Shown in pieces: positions 20,537-30,041 of a DNA stretch of 64,000 bases (its first letter is position 1; each line of letters opens with the position of its first letter). The notes beneath the pieces were generated by a model. The model had not been told where the DNA came from, made no database searches, and was given only the letters and a program-made list of their open reading frames with translations. The DNA lies in NCBI GenBank assembly GCA_005656395.1, contig SRSI01000037.1, positions 434,001 through 498,000 on the forward strand. The letters run 5' to 3'. Made by a program: the position numbers and the translations under genes. Source of the DNA: Strongyloides papillosus (taxonomy: Eukaryota > Nematoda > Chromadorea > Rhabditida > Strongyloididae).

Positions 20537-23500
20537 CCTCCAACCTTAACTTTCTCATCCTCCTTATGAATCGAAGTATCCACTTTGATATGATCACGAT
20601 GTACTAACTTTGGTCTCCCTCTTAGGTGGGCTTTCTTAACAAAGAAGCTGTTTCCTTTACATCCTGTGATGACATAACCCGGTGTATATTTCATAGCAAA
20701 TTTATCTTTAGCTAACTGATCCTTAATTAAGACGGGTGTTCCGATTTCAAATAACATATCATCACGTGGTTCAACCGGTTCACCTCTAGCTTCTTCATGA
20801 ATAGCTTCAGCAGTCAATTTAGCTAATTGAAAAGATTTCTCTCTTGCATATGGTCCGGTATCCTGATCAAACACGTTTAATATCTTGTCCTTGTTCCTTT
20901 CAAAATCATATTTAAATAATGGATTGAATCCATGCATCATCTTGAATGGTGATTCCTTGATAGTTCCATGAGTCATACAATTATAGTGAAATGCAACCTG
21001 TGGCACTAATTTCGACCATCCTGTATAACTACCATTGGCTTCTTTTGCTAATTGATTTTCTATAGTTCTAAATGCTCTTTCTATATGCGTTGAACTTGTA
21101 TGCAAATACGGTGTTCCATAATCCATAACTGAGCCATATTCTTTCGTTATTGTTTTCATCACATCAGCCTTTAAGTATGGTGCATTATCAGTTCTAATAC
21201 GTTCCGGTGCTCCATATTTAAAGAATAGAGATCTTTCTAACGCTCCTAGAATTTCACTAGTTGTACAATCCGGTACACTTTCCAGTATCAAGTACTTTGT
21301 ATTCAAATCAATTATTCCAACTATATGTTTCATTCCATATTCGTCAACCTGTAAAGGTCCCAATACATCAATATTTACTACCTCCCAAGGTCTTGATGCA
21401 TATACTGACTTTTCAACATCACAAGTTTTGTATGTTTGGTTTCTTTTCAAACATATCTGACACCTAGATAGATACAATTTCAAATCCTTTCTTAATGCTT
21501 TCCAGTTCTTTCTAATTTTAATGACATGGTAAATTCTTTCTATTGATCCATGACCAAGGTCATCATGAAATTGTTGAAACAATTTCAATTTTTCATCTTC
21601 TGTTGGTTCATCTTCTTCCGTTTCTAATAACTCAACATCTTTACCATCCAGTACATTTTCCTGTACGTTTACATCCTTTTCTAATTTTTCCATAGTCGGC
21701 ATTTTCTTAACTCTCGACTTCTTTTTATTTCTAAACACAACATTGTCTTCAGCCAATGTTCCACTCCCCTTTTTAAAATTCTCCTTTCCTTTTTCATCTG
21801 TTGTTCTTCTAAGATACATTCTCGAAATACAATCGGCTACAACATTCTTCTCACCCTGTATATATCTTAACTCGAATGAATAACTTAGCAAGTTTTCAAC
21901 ATATCTAAACATATTAGGGTCACTATTTTTCTCAACCAGTTTCACCAACGGTAAATGATCCGTGTGTATTATTGTAAATCCACCCGCAACCCATTGATGA
22001 AAATGCTTCATACTTTCACAAATACATTGTAATTCAAGTTTTACAGCCGGTTGAAACGTAACTCTTAATGGATTTCTTCTTGAATAAAATCCTAAAGGTA
22101 CCATAGTTTCCTTTCCGTCTTTGTTTTTCCTTTTCTGCATTAGTGCACTACCAAAACAGTCTCCCGAAGCATCCGTAAACAATTGAAACGGTAACGAGAA
22201 ATCCGGTAATGATAATCTACATGCATTTTTAAGTAACAATCTAACATCATCATAAGCTTTCTGACATTCTATAGTCCAATTAAATTCCTTTCCCTTCTTC
22301 AACAAGTCTAACATCGGTAATTCAATTTTTGATAAATTAGGCAAATGATTCCTGTAAAAATTAATTTTTCCGAGATAACGCCTAAGTGATTTCAACGATT
22401 GTGGTGGTGGCATCCGGTCTAATGTGTCTAAAGCATAATTGTTGGGTACCATTCCATCCTGACTAAACGTGAAACCTAGAAAATTAACCTGTGTAGCACC
22501 AAACACTGATTTTCTTTTATTAACTTTCAGATTCGCTCTTTTCAATGCCTGTAACACTTTTTCAATATGTCCATAATGTTCTTCCAAAGAATTCTTTGAC
22601 ATTACTATTATATCGTCAATATACGAGAAACAAAACTTGGAACATTCTTCTAAAACTTGATTTATCACAGCTTGAGCAATTGCACTTCCAGTTTTTACTC
22701 CAAATGGCAATCTTTTGAACACATACGGTATACCTTCACTATCTCTAAAACCAAACAGTTGTTTATCATCATCCTGTAATTCAATCTGATTGAAATATTG
22801 GATTAGGTCAATAACAGAATAGTATTTAGCATTCGACAACAATTCAACTTTATCCCTTATTACTGGCATTCTAAAATCAAAATTTCTTATAGCTTTGTTC
22901 AATGGTCTGCAATCCAAACAACATCTATAACTTCCATCTTGCTTTGGTGTGAGTAACAAATTCATAATCCATTGAGGTTTATAACATTTTTCAATTACAT
23001 CAGCCTGTATCCATTCTCTTATTTGATTTTGACATATCAATTTTTGGTGTTGTGGTATCGGTATTCTTGGAATTTTTGGTTGTTCATAATTTTCCAGTAT
23101 AATCTTTGGAGCTTTGATTATACACTTTCCAATATCAGTAGATTCCTTCGAAAATATTTCATCATACTTATTCAACAAGTTTTCCAACCTTTCTTCCCAG
23201 TTACTATCATTTACAACTCTTTGAACTTCAGTCATTCTTATCTTTTTCTTCAAATTCGGCATTGTTCCATTTTCAATTACTTCAATCATTCTTCCAGCAC
23301 ACTGTATCACTCCATTATGATAATCCAAAATAAATTGACCTGCTCTCAGAACATCAGAGCCTATTATAACATCATACGGTTCACCATCCAGTTCCTCATC
23401 TTTCACAACTGTGAATTCAGCATTCATTTCAATATTACTCGGTAAACGCATCAATGTTCTAATACTTCCTTCATTCTTCCATTGACTTCCATTAGCTAAT

Positions 23501-24930
23501 GTGCAAAATCCCGGTTTAGCTTTAGCTTCATTAAACCCAACTTTCTTAGCCTGTGACAACTTCATTAGTGATTGAGTTGCACCTGTGTCAATTAAAGCTT
23601 TGGTTCGTTCTTTGTCTTTGAAACAAATTGGTATTATAAATTCATAATTGTTTTTATCGGTGGTTTTACGTTTGATGATATCTTCTTCAAACATTTCAGG
23701 TTCATCATCCTTCGACTTTACAGTTTCTTCAACCTTATATTCTTTTCCTGTTACCTTTCCATCATCATTATCATCATTGGTTTTCCACCAAATTTTCTGA
23801 GTATCCAATACATGTGTTCCCGGTACTTTAGCTTCATTTTTGAATGATTCAGTCTGCAATCTTCTAACCCTTCTTTGACTTGTAGTTTTCTGAACTTCCT
23901 TCTTAACTTTTGGGCATTCATTTCTGTAATGTCCCATCTCTTGACATTCATAACATTGTACCTTCGACTTATCCATAACCTTTCCCTCACTTTTACTCAT
24001 CAACCGTTTTCCAGCCGGTTTCTTATCATTCATACGTTTTTTCTTATTCACCCATGACTGGTTATAAGCAACGATGTCAGCCATAGCTTCTTCAACATTA
24101 CTATACTCTTTACTTCTACATCTTTCCCAAACATTCGTATACCTTTCAAGTTTGTTCTCAATTCTTTCAATCTGTTTTTGAAACAGTTCATCTCCTTTGC
24201 TTGTCGGGTAAGCTTGACTTACTAAATTGGTCAATTCCTTCAAACCTGTTTCCAACTTGGTGATATCTATCTCAAATCCTTTGAGTTTCAAACGTGCTGC
24301 ATTCTCAAATTGTTTTCCGCTATATTTTGTCTCTAACAATCTAGTTAATTGATCGAAAGTAGCAATTTCTTTCGAAACTATTTTGTCTAGGACTTCTTCA
24401 GAATCACAATCCGGTAGCTTTGTAGCGACAGCTTTCACTTGTTTAACAGGATCTGTTATATCATCCAGTTCTAATACGGTCTTGAATCTTCTCAACCAAG
24501 GAGTTATGTTAACTTCAGAGTTCTTCTTCCATTCCGGTAAGTGAATGTAAGACATGTCTCTTTGCTTCTTTTTATCAGATAAAATATTTGATGACTTTAC
24601 TTTTTGATTACTTTCTTCCGTAGTATCCTTAAAACTAATAACAGAATCTTCACTCAATTCTGGATCTTCTCCTACAGCCAGTTTTATCAACGAGTCAGTC
24701 TCTTCTTCCGAACTTTCTTCTCCAAATATACTTAACGATGCTAATCCTCTAATAGATCTAGCAAACAACGATTCAGACTCTTCCTTAGCCTTTTCCAGTA
24801 TATCTCTACACTTTTTAGTTCTCCTACTATCCGAGTAGTCTGCAACTTTCCTGTTATTAATAGCTAACTTTAATAACTCTTTTTCCTCCTTTTCACTGTC
24901 TAGAGTTTTCAAGATCTCCAGCACAATCAC
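20521..24930 (-). CDS. Gag-Pol polyprotein of a Ty3/Gypsy-like element, copy 3
   Basis: The protein is identical to the copies at 10937 and 15729. It lies between LTR 3 and LTR 4. With the outer LTR as promoter, this unit and its flanks have the layout of a complete single element. Confidence 0.92.
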   Translation of the reverse strand: MIVLEILKTLDSEKEEKELLKLAINNRKVADYSDSRRTKKCRDILEKAKEESESLFARSIRGLASLSIFGEESSEEETDSLIKLAVGEDPELSEDSVISFKDTTEESNQKVKSSNILSDKKKQRDMSYIHLPEWKKNSEVNITPWLRRFKTVLELDDITDPVKQVKAVATKLPDCDSEEVLDKIVSKEIATFDQLTRLLETKYSGKQFENAARLKLKGFEIDITKLETGLKELTNLVSQAYPTSKGDELFQKQIERIENKLERYTNVWERCRSKEYSNVEEAMADIVAYNQSWVNKKKRMNDKKPAGKRLMSKSEGKVMDKSKVQCYECQEMGHYRNECPKVKKEVQKTTSQRRVRRLQTESFKNEAKVPGTHVLDTQKIWWKTNDDNDDGKVTGKEYKVEETVKSKDDEPEMFEEDIIKRKTTDKNNYEFIIPICFKDKERTKALIDTGATQSLMKLSQAKKVGFNEAKAKPGFCTLANGSQWKNEGSIRTLMRLPSNIEMNAEFTVVKDEELDGEPYDVIIGSDVLRAGQFILDYHNGVIQCAGRMIEVIENGTMPNLKKKIRMTEVQRVVNDSNWEERLENLLNKYDEIFSKESTDIGKCIIKAPKIILENYEQPKIPRIPIPQHQKLICQNQIREWIQADVIEKCYKPQWIMNLLLTPKQDGSYRCCLDCRPLNKAIRNFDFRMPVIRDKVELLSNAKYYSVIDLIQYFNQIELQDDDKQLFGFRDSEGIPYVFKRLPFGVKTGSAIAQAVINQVLEECSKFCFSYIDDIIVMSKNSLEEHYGHIEKVLQALKRANLKVNKRKSVFGATQVNFLGFTFSQDGMVPNNYALDTLDRMPPPQSLKSLRRYLGKINFYRNHLPNLSKIELPMLDLLKKGKEFNWTIECQKAYDDVRLLLKNACRLSLPDFSLPFQLFTDASGDCFGSALMQKRKNKDGKETMVPLGFYSRRNPLRVTFQPAVKLELQCICESMKHFHQWVAGGFTIIHTDHLPLVKLVEKNSDPNMFRYVENLLSYSFELRYIQGEKNVVADCISRMYLRRTTDEKGKENFKKGSGTLAEDNVVFRNKKKSRVKKMPTMEKLEKDVNVQENVLDGKDVELLETEEDEPTEDEKLKLFQQFHDDLGHGSIERIYHVIKIRKNWKALRKDLKLYLSRCQICLKRNQTYKTCDVEKSVYASRPWEVVNIDVLGPLQVDEYGMKHIVGIIDLNTKYLILESVPDCTTSEILGALERSLFFKYGAPERIRTDNAPYLKADVMKTITKEYGSVMDYGTPYLHTSSTHIERAFRTIENQLAKEANGSYTGWSKLVPQVAFHYNCMTHGTIKESPFKMMHGFNPLFKYDFERNKDKILNVFDQDTGPYAREKSFQLAKLTAEAIHEEARGEPVEPRDDMLFEIGTPVLIKDQLAKDKFAMKYTPGYVITGCKGNSFFVKKAHLRGRPKLVHRDHIKVDTSIHKEDEKVKVGGVNSV

Positions 24931-25060
24931 AGCTTTGTCTTTATCAACCTTAGATAACGCTTCCAGTTTGCAGTCTCAATTTCGATGATATAAAAACGAT
25001 TACAATTGATCCGACCACTACCAGTAAAATTTTACCTTACAAATTAATCCTTTTTGTAAA

Positions 25061-25328
25061 AGTAAAATATTTTTATTGGTCTTATCGATCTTTAATAACA
25101 ATAAAATAAATAAGAACAATAATTAGTTAATTACCTTAGAATCTTCTTTAATATCTTCTAAATTCCAACCAGTAAAACTCCTGATCTTTATTTGGTGATT
25201 CTATAATAAATTGATTAGTACGTGTTAAAATAATATAATGACATTATCCACGACATTCCAGGTTATTTATAGTCCTTTCCAGTCACAATATCATCATTTT
25301 TCTGTCTCTTTCTTAAACAGAGTTTACT
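25061..25328 (-). repeat. LTR 4 of the Gypsy-like array (outer 5' LTR copy at the right end)
   Basis: At its outer end, TTTACT meets the GAGGG target duplication instead of the coding sequence that follows the inner LTRs. This fixes the LTR boundary to the base. Confidence 0.9.
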
Positions 25329-25333
25329 GAGGG
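25329..25333 (+). other. Right target-site duplication (GAGGG)
   Basis: This matches 10680-10684 and joins the last LTR to the rest of the interrupted outer repeat. Confidence 0.92.
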
Positions 25334-25390
25334 CATTGGGAATTGTTTGAAAGGGGGACGCCAAAACCTATATCTTATAAATATATTTTC
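25329..25390 (+). repeat. Last terminal repeat of the gag-pro array, right part
   Basis: The sequence resumes with GAGGG (the duplicated target) and then matches unit positions 3171-3227. Homology to the unit stops at 25390 or 25391, where flanking genomic sequence begins. Confidence 0.85.
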
Positions 25391-25627
25391 TTTTATTTAT
25401 TTATAAAATAATTTGGATGATCATAAAAATTCATAAATTTTGCTTTAATTTAACATAATTTTCAGTATCACTAAGAAACGTGTTCATTTTCCATATCAAA
25501 TTATATGAATTTAATTATCATAAAAAATTTCATTCATTAGTATTCGCATTTATAATGATCTAAAAATTATATAAATTAGGGAAATTTTCCATTGATATCA
25601 TACTTTCAAAGTTTTCAAAAACTTAAA
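25391..25627. other. AT-rich flank right of the retroelement locus
   Basis: This is unique sequence after the array. I see no ORF and no repeat of the elements to its left. It includes the promoter region of the small gene that starts at 25628. Confidence 0.5.
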
Positions 25628-25801
25628 ATGAATTTCAACATCTATTTCTTTGCTGTAATTGCTGTACTCTCATTATCAGTATTTGGAGCAAAATCATGTG
25701 ACAACAATCCACAAAAAAAAGGTGCAAAAACGACTTTTAAGGAGACTAGAGCAAGTCATCCAGGTGGAAATACAAATCAGGGAAAAAGGAATGGACCTTA
25801 A
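25628..25801 (+). CDS. Small secreted peptide, 57 aa, unknown function
   Basis: The ATG at 25628 was chosen because it opens a typical signal peptide: MNFN, then a hydrophobic run through residue 20 ending in a VFGA-like cleavage site. An ATG 36 bases upstream is in frame but would put a polar stretch before it. The mature part is about 36 residues, has a single Cys, is rich in Lys, Asn and Gly, and ends GKRNGP. GKR resembles a dibasic amidation signal, but little would remain after it. AATAAA at 25830 follows the stop at a good distance for polyadenylation. No family is recognised; a neuropeptide or an antimicrobial peptide is possible but not supported. Confidence 0.5.
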   Translation: MNFNIYFFAVIAVLSLSVFGAKSCDNNPQKKGAKTTFKETRASHPGGNTNQGKRNGP

Positions 25802-25803
25802 TG

Positions 25804-26407
25804 CTTCATTATTGAATGTTTACTATTCAAATAAATACTTTCATTTTTAGTTTTTGTTATTTTATCTTGTTTATAGCTCTATTGATTTATTTTTTTGAGT
25901 AATTTAAGGCAAAGTGTTTTCAACAATTAACTTAATTTTCCAAAGATACTGTACATTTATGAGTTTTTAAGCCTTGAATAAAACAAGCAAAACATTAACT
26001 TCTATTGTTACATTAGTAAAGCATAACATTTCCCAAATGAAGTTTTTATGTAATAAATACATTATATGTAATGCAAATAAAGATAAAAATGAGAATAAAA
26101 AATTATTGTTTTAACATAGTATTGTGTATTCTGTTAATTATAAAAACATTTGACAATAATTAAGTATAGAATTGTCTAAGTTTTCAATGATTCAATTAAA
26201 CAAAAAAAAACTAACACCATTGTAAATTGTGTTTATTTTAACAATTCTTGGTGAATGAAATTTTCAAATACAAAGTATTGTTGTTTTTTACAATATTTAT
26301 TACTACGCATTTATTATTTAGTGTATAATATTAAATAATAATAAGAACATGAAAAAAAAGTAAAAAGAGGTGACACTGAACCATTAAATTTAGTTCAAAA
26401 TGATTAA
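25804..26407. other. Intergenic, AT-rich
   Basis: It holds the polyadenylation signal of the small secreted gene (25830). Apart from that I see no gene, RNA or repeat. Confidence 0.5.
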
Positions 26408-27090
26408 CCTATCTTAAAAAATAATATTTGGTTGTTGCAAAACTTCTGTAATTTTTTTACTGATACTTTAGAACGCTATAGTTTGAATAAGAAATATATC
26501 TAACTTACAATATAATTATCTGTTATTATCCACCACTTGTCTCCATTTAGTAGATTCCTTATCGATTCTAGACGTGGAGAATTTCTTTATCTTATTGAAG
26601 AAAGTTTAAAAAAAATAATATTTGCTTCATCAACTTTACTGACACTTTTACCATCCTATAAGTTATGTAGAGGCGAGAGTAGGTAGTAACTAGATGAAGA
26701 CACATCTAGTAGAGTATGTTAAGTGTTAGAGAAATTCACAGATTCTTTCATTCAGATTTTTTCGAGTCTTCAATGTCTCATGTCGTCATATTGAAAGAAC
26801 AATTTTTTTTATTAATTTTCGAATTTTGTAATTTTTTGGAAATTTTCTTGTTTAATTTTGATAAGGTCAAATATTATAGATCATAAAAAGTAATTTGCGT
26901 TTGGTAGAATCTCAAAAAATCTTCAATAGAAGTTGAAGTCTAAGAAATGCATGCTTCATCTTCAAGACCGTTTCTTCATCTCTAAACTTTGAGAAAAATC
27001 TTTTTACCATTTTAACATCTACTACACCTTCCCCAATGCTCCAAATAAATTTTTAGATACATCAGTTGTTTTATGTCTTAGTTGAAGATC
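26408..27090 (-). pseudogene. Decayed mariner-family transposase
   Basis: On the minus strand, 27085-26930 reads KTTDVSKNLFGALG and then, after a frame change, GVVDVKMVKRFFSKFRD. This is the helix-turn-helix region of mariner transposases. At about 26560-26530 it reads KWRQVVDNN, the usual end of a mariner transposase. Only about 370 bases separate the two, so the central catalytic part is deleted, and stops and frame changes are frequent. TTTGGTTGTTGCAAAA at about 26427-26442 resembles a mariner terminal inverted repeat at the 3' end. A weak inverted match at 28261-28286 could be the other end, which would imply later insertions. Confidence 0.65.
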
Positions 27091-29069
27091 CTAGAAAATA
27101 GAGTGTCAAAAATGACTTCTGACTACATTAATGTTTAGCAAATGAAAATGTAGCATGTATAGTATAATAAATTGTAGTTATGCAAATTATAAAGTTAAGA
27201 TGTGGTACTATCTAATATTTTAAATTTCTATTAATTGCAATCATATTTCTTTGATGATAGAAATTGACATTAAAAAAACGACAGAACTTATGTGACAACC
27301 CAATATTTAAAGTGATAATGTTTAGAGAAAAATCTATTAAAACTTTTAATTATGAAACTTTTTAAGTTGATATTTTTATATTTCAATCAGATCAAGCTCT
27401 AACTACACGTATTTTTATTATTCCTTTGCAAAAAAAGGAATTTCTTGCTATGGGTTAAACAAATCTCAAATGTGTTTTTATATACCTTAAATGCATATAT
27501 TAGCATTTGTATTATTTATATAAAAAACAGTGTTTTAGCATTTAGAAGAGTTTTCTAATGCTAAAATCAAAGTATTTTATCATTTTTTAATGTAAAAGTA
27601 AACTTCTTTTTAATATAAACAAATTATTTAAGGAGTTTTTCTTTACTTTTTACTATTAACATATTTAACATAGCCTGTAATATGTATTAAAAGAATTTTT
27701 GAGTTCTAATAATTTTAAAAATTAGTTTTTAGGATCAAAAATATTTTAAAATGATGGTTAATTAACTTTAAATTAAATTACTTGAAAATTGTATAGAAAC
27801 TTTGATATGGTATGGATATATTCTTGTAGAGAATATCAAGGGCTTTCAGAATATATAGGTTTCATATAGGGCTTAATGTTTAACGGTCGAGGTATATAGT
27901 TTCAAAAAAACTTCTTTTAATAATTTACTTCTACAAACTGCAAACATTGCATTGTAATGGTTTCATGGACTTTTATTAGCCACAAATACATTTTTCTACT
28001 AGTATAGATAACCGTCACCGCGGAAGGTGTCAAAGTATGCTACCGAGGAAATTTACACCAAACAACATAATGTGAATAAGACATTTTATTTTATTAAAAC
28101 TAATTTTCCTTGACTAAATAGCGAGGATGAGGTAAATTTAGATCATGATCGTCAAGCCATCATATCTTAATGGTTTTCTTCTAACGTGTTACTTGTATGA
28201 ATGTGTAAACTTCAAAGTAGGTTTTTTAAATTACCACTGAAAAACACCATAAATTCTAATTTTTGCAACAAAACAAATTAATATTTTGAAATTAAAAAAT
28301 TTTAAAAATTACTAGTTGAAAACCATGCTTCCATTTAGCTTTGCTTGACTTTTCAACGCATTTTGTTTAGGAAATTTTTTTTTAATTACAACCATCATCT
28401 ACACTAGAACTTTGTCAATTAACAATCAAGCTCTACAATATTAAGTATATCCACGATTTCAGATGTTAACCATTCAAATGATTTATCGACTACTTCATTT
28501 TATTAACATTGAAAAAAGTTAAACGAGTAACAAAATTATGATGAAAAGGGCCCAAAAAAGGTGTTTTTAAGAATATTTTAGCCGCTTTTGATGAGAAAAA
28601 AACTGAAAATTTTCTAGCCTACTAATGAAGAAAAAACACACTTTTCGCTATTAAATCAAAGGAATCTTTTATGTTTATGGAGAGTTATAGTGAAGACAAA
28701 GTTTATTTTCTTATTTTTTACTATAGGAATATTATACTTTAACTTCAATTTCGCCTGTATAGAAAAAAAAATTATTTAAATATGCTTCGAGTGAAAAAAG
28801 CGTAAGCTACGTGAACTAAAATGAAGACTTAAAAAGTAAAGATATAACTTTAATTTATTTAGTAAAAATAAAAAATATTATTATTTATAGTTTAAAAAAT
28901 TTATTAAAGTTGCCAAGACTACATTAAATATTCATTATTATACATTAATTATAACATTAACAATTTATAGCATTCGGGAAAATTTGAATTTCATTATGCT
29001 ACATAGTTTTTTTTAAACTTTTTTCTCTTTGATGAAGAAAAATAAAGTGATTAAAAAATTAAATAGCAT
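27091..29069. other. Intergenic, AT-rich
   Basis: I see no coding region. The only candidate structure is TTTTGCAACAAAAC near 28261, an imperfect inverted match to the mariner end at 26427. A short GC-richer patch at 28011-28052 has no evident feature. Confidence 0.4.
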
Positions 29070-30041
29070 TCATTTCTTATTCCGCGTAACAACTACTACC
29101 ATTACAGAATTTCCACTAGCATAAAAATTTTTATTTAATAAAATTAAATTCCTTAATGGGGAACTAAAAAATAAATTCAAGTCTTAATAAAAAAAATTTA
29201 ACTACCTCAAAAATAAAACAGCATAAAATAATCCAAATATTTCGAGATCTATTATCCAGTATATAAGAGAATTAGCCATATTTTCAAGATCTGCACTTTT
29301 TATAAATATAAAGTTAATCACTCGAGACATATTGTATATAAAAAATAATGAAAAACATGAAAAACTCAAAATACTATATATGATTAACGAGACATCATGT
29401 AAAGAACCTGTTACATTGCTTTCTTTATAATATTTTGATAATTTATAAATAGTTACAATGTTCATAATAAAAGAACAGACAGCAATTGGAAGTATCAGGC
29501 ATAGTGTATAAGATGTTACATAGTAAGGTGCTTTCTGGGATTCAAAAACAACATAATATCCCTTAATTGGAGGAAAATAAATATAATGAGGTTTAAAATA
29601 AAGAAAACCAAATCCATACAGTAGACCCATACACATGGTTATAAGAATATATAGTTTGATTCTTGTTTTTGAAAACCATTTATCAATATAAAAAGGATAA
29701 ACAATGGCTATGAATCTATTAAAGCTTGTAATAAATGCAATTGTATACATTACTGTATAAGTTGCTCCAACTATGATATAATAATATGATGCTAAAAGTT
29801 TGTTATCCTTGTATAGTGATCCAAAAATATTCATTTTTGCTGCACGGGAACAAAACAGTGTCGAAATATAATTCAAAATATCAATGTAACCCTTATATAA
29901 AATAAACGGATAAAGTTGGTTATCATATATAGGATTTTTGTAAAATATTATTTCTCTTGTTAAAAGAAATACAAAGATAATTAATAAAATTGTTGACGGA
30001 ATTTCATATAGAAGTTGTATGACATCTATGAGAGTAATCAT
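29070..30041 (-). CDS. Nematode seven-transmembrane chemoreceptor (Srg/Srv-like), gene A
   Basis: This is a G-protein-coupled chemoreceptor of about 309 aa with seven hydrophobic segments and the nematode motif ITSFNRFIAIVYP after TM3. It is encoded by two exons. Exon 1 is 30041-29206. A 42-bp intron (29205-29164) has GTAGTTAAA and TTTTTTAG ends. Exon 2 is 29163-29070. Reading straight on would stop one codon into the intron. Splicing restores LFLSSPLRNLIL, the usual end of TM7 and start of the cytoplasmic tail in nematode chemoreceptors. The paralogue at 32944-34893 supports the same splice. It probably acts in sensory neurons. Assignment to Srg rather than Srv is uncertain. Confidence 0.82.

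Larger units (their letters stand above)
10685..25328 (-). mobile_element. Tandem Ty3/Gypsy-like LTR retrotransposon array, three internal regions and four LTRs
   Basis: A minus-strand element repeats with a 4,792-bp period. The 268-bp LTRs lie at 10685-10952, 15477-15744, 20269-20536 and 25061-25328, with three internal regions between them that share LTRs. The LTR ends are AGTAAA and TTTACT, a 6-bp inverted repeat. GAGGG flanks the whole array once on each side, so it occupies a single insertion site. This fits integration of one element followed by unequal LTR-LTR exchange, or integration of a multimer. An assembler passing repeatedly round a repeat graph could produce the same picture. 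The gene order PR-RT-RH-IN is that of Ty3/Gypsy. Confidence 0.9.
1..25390 (+). mobile_element. Tandem array of a gag-pro retroelement (3,757-bp period), split by a second element
   Basis: The plus-strand sequence repeats with an exact 3,757-bp period: base 1 equals base 3758, the ORF starts at 3275 and 7032 match, and the copies I compared show no difference. The third unit is interrupted after 10684. Its remaining 62 bases resume at 25329-25390, after a 5-bp duplication, and are followed by unrelated AT-rich DNA. The homology ends where the next unit would read TGGACTC, the usual place of a primer-binding site, so the right end is best read as the end of an LTR. That makes this an internal-LTR-internal-LTR array. 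Its left end lies outside the window. The element has no reverse transcriptase, so it would need enzymes from another element to move. Confidence 0.85.

Noticed and set aside
1..25390. CRISPR-like or satellite interpretation of the long repeats
   Set aside because: Unit lengths of 3.8 and 4.8 kb, with full retroelement genes and a target-site duplication, show mobile elements; there are no short spaced repeats.
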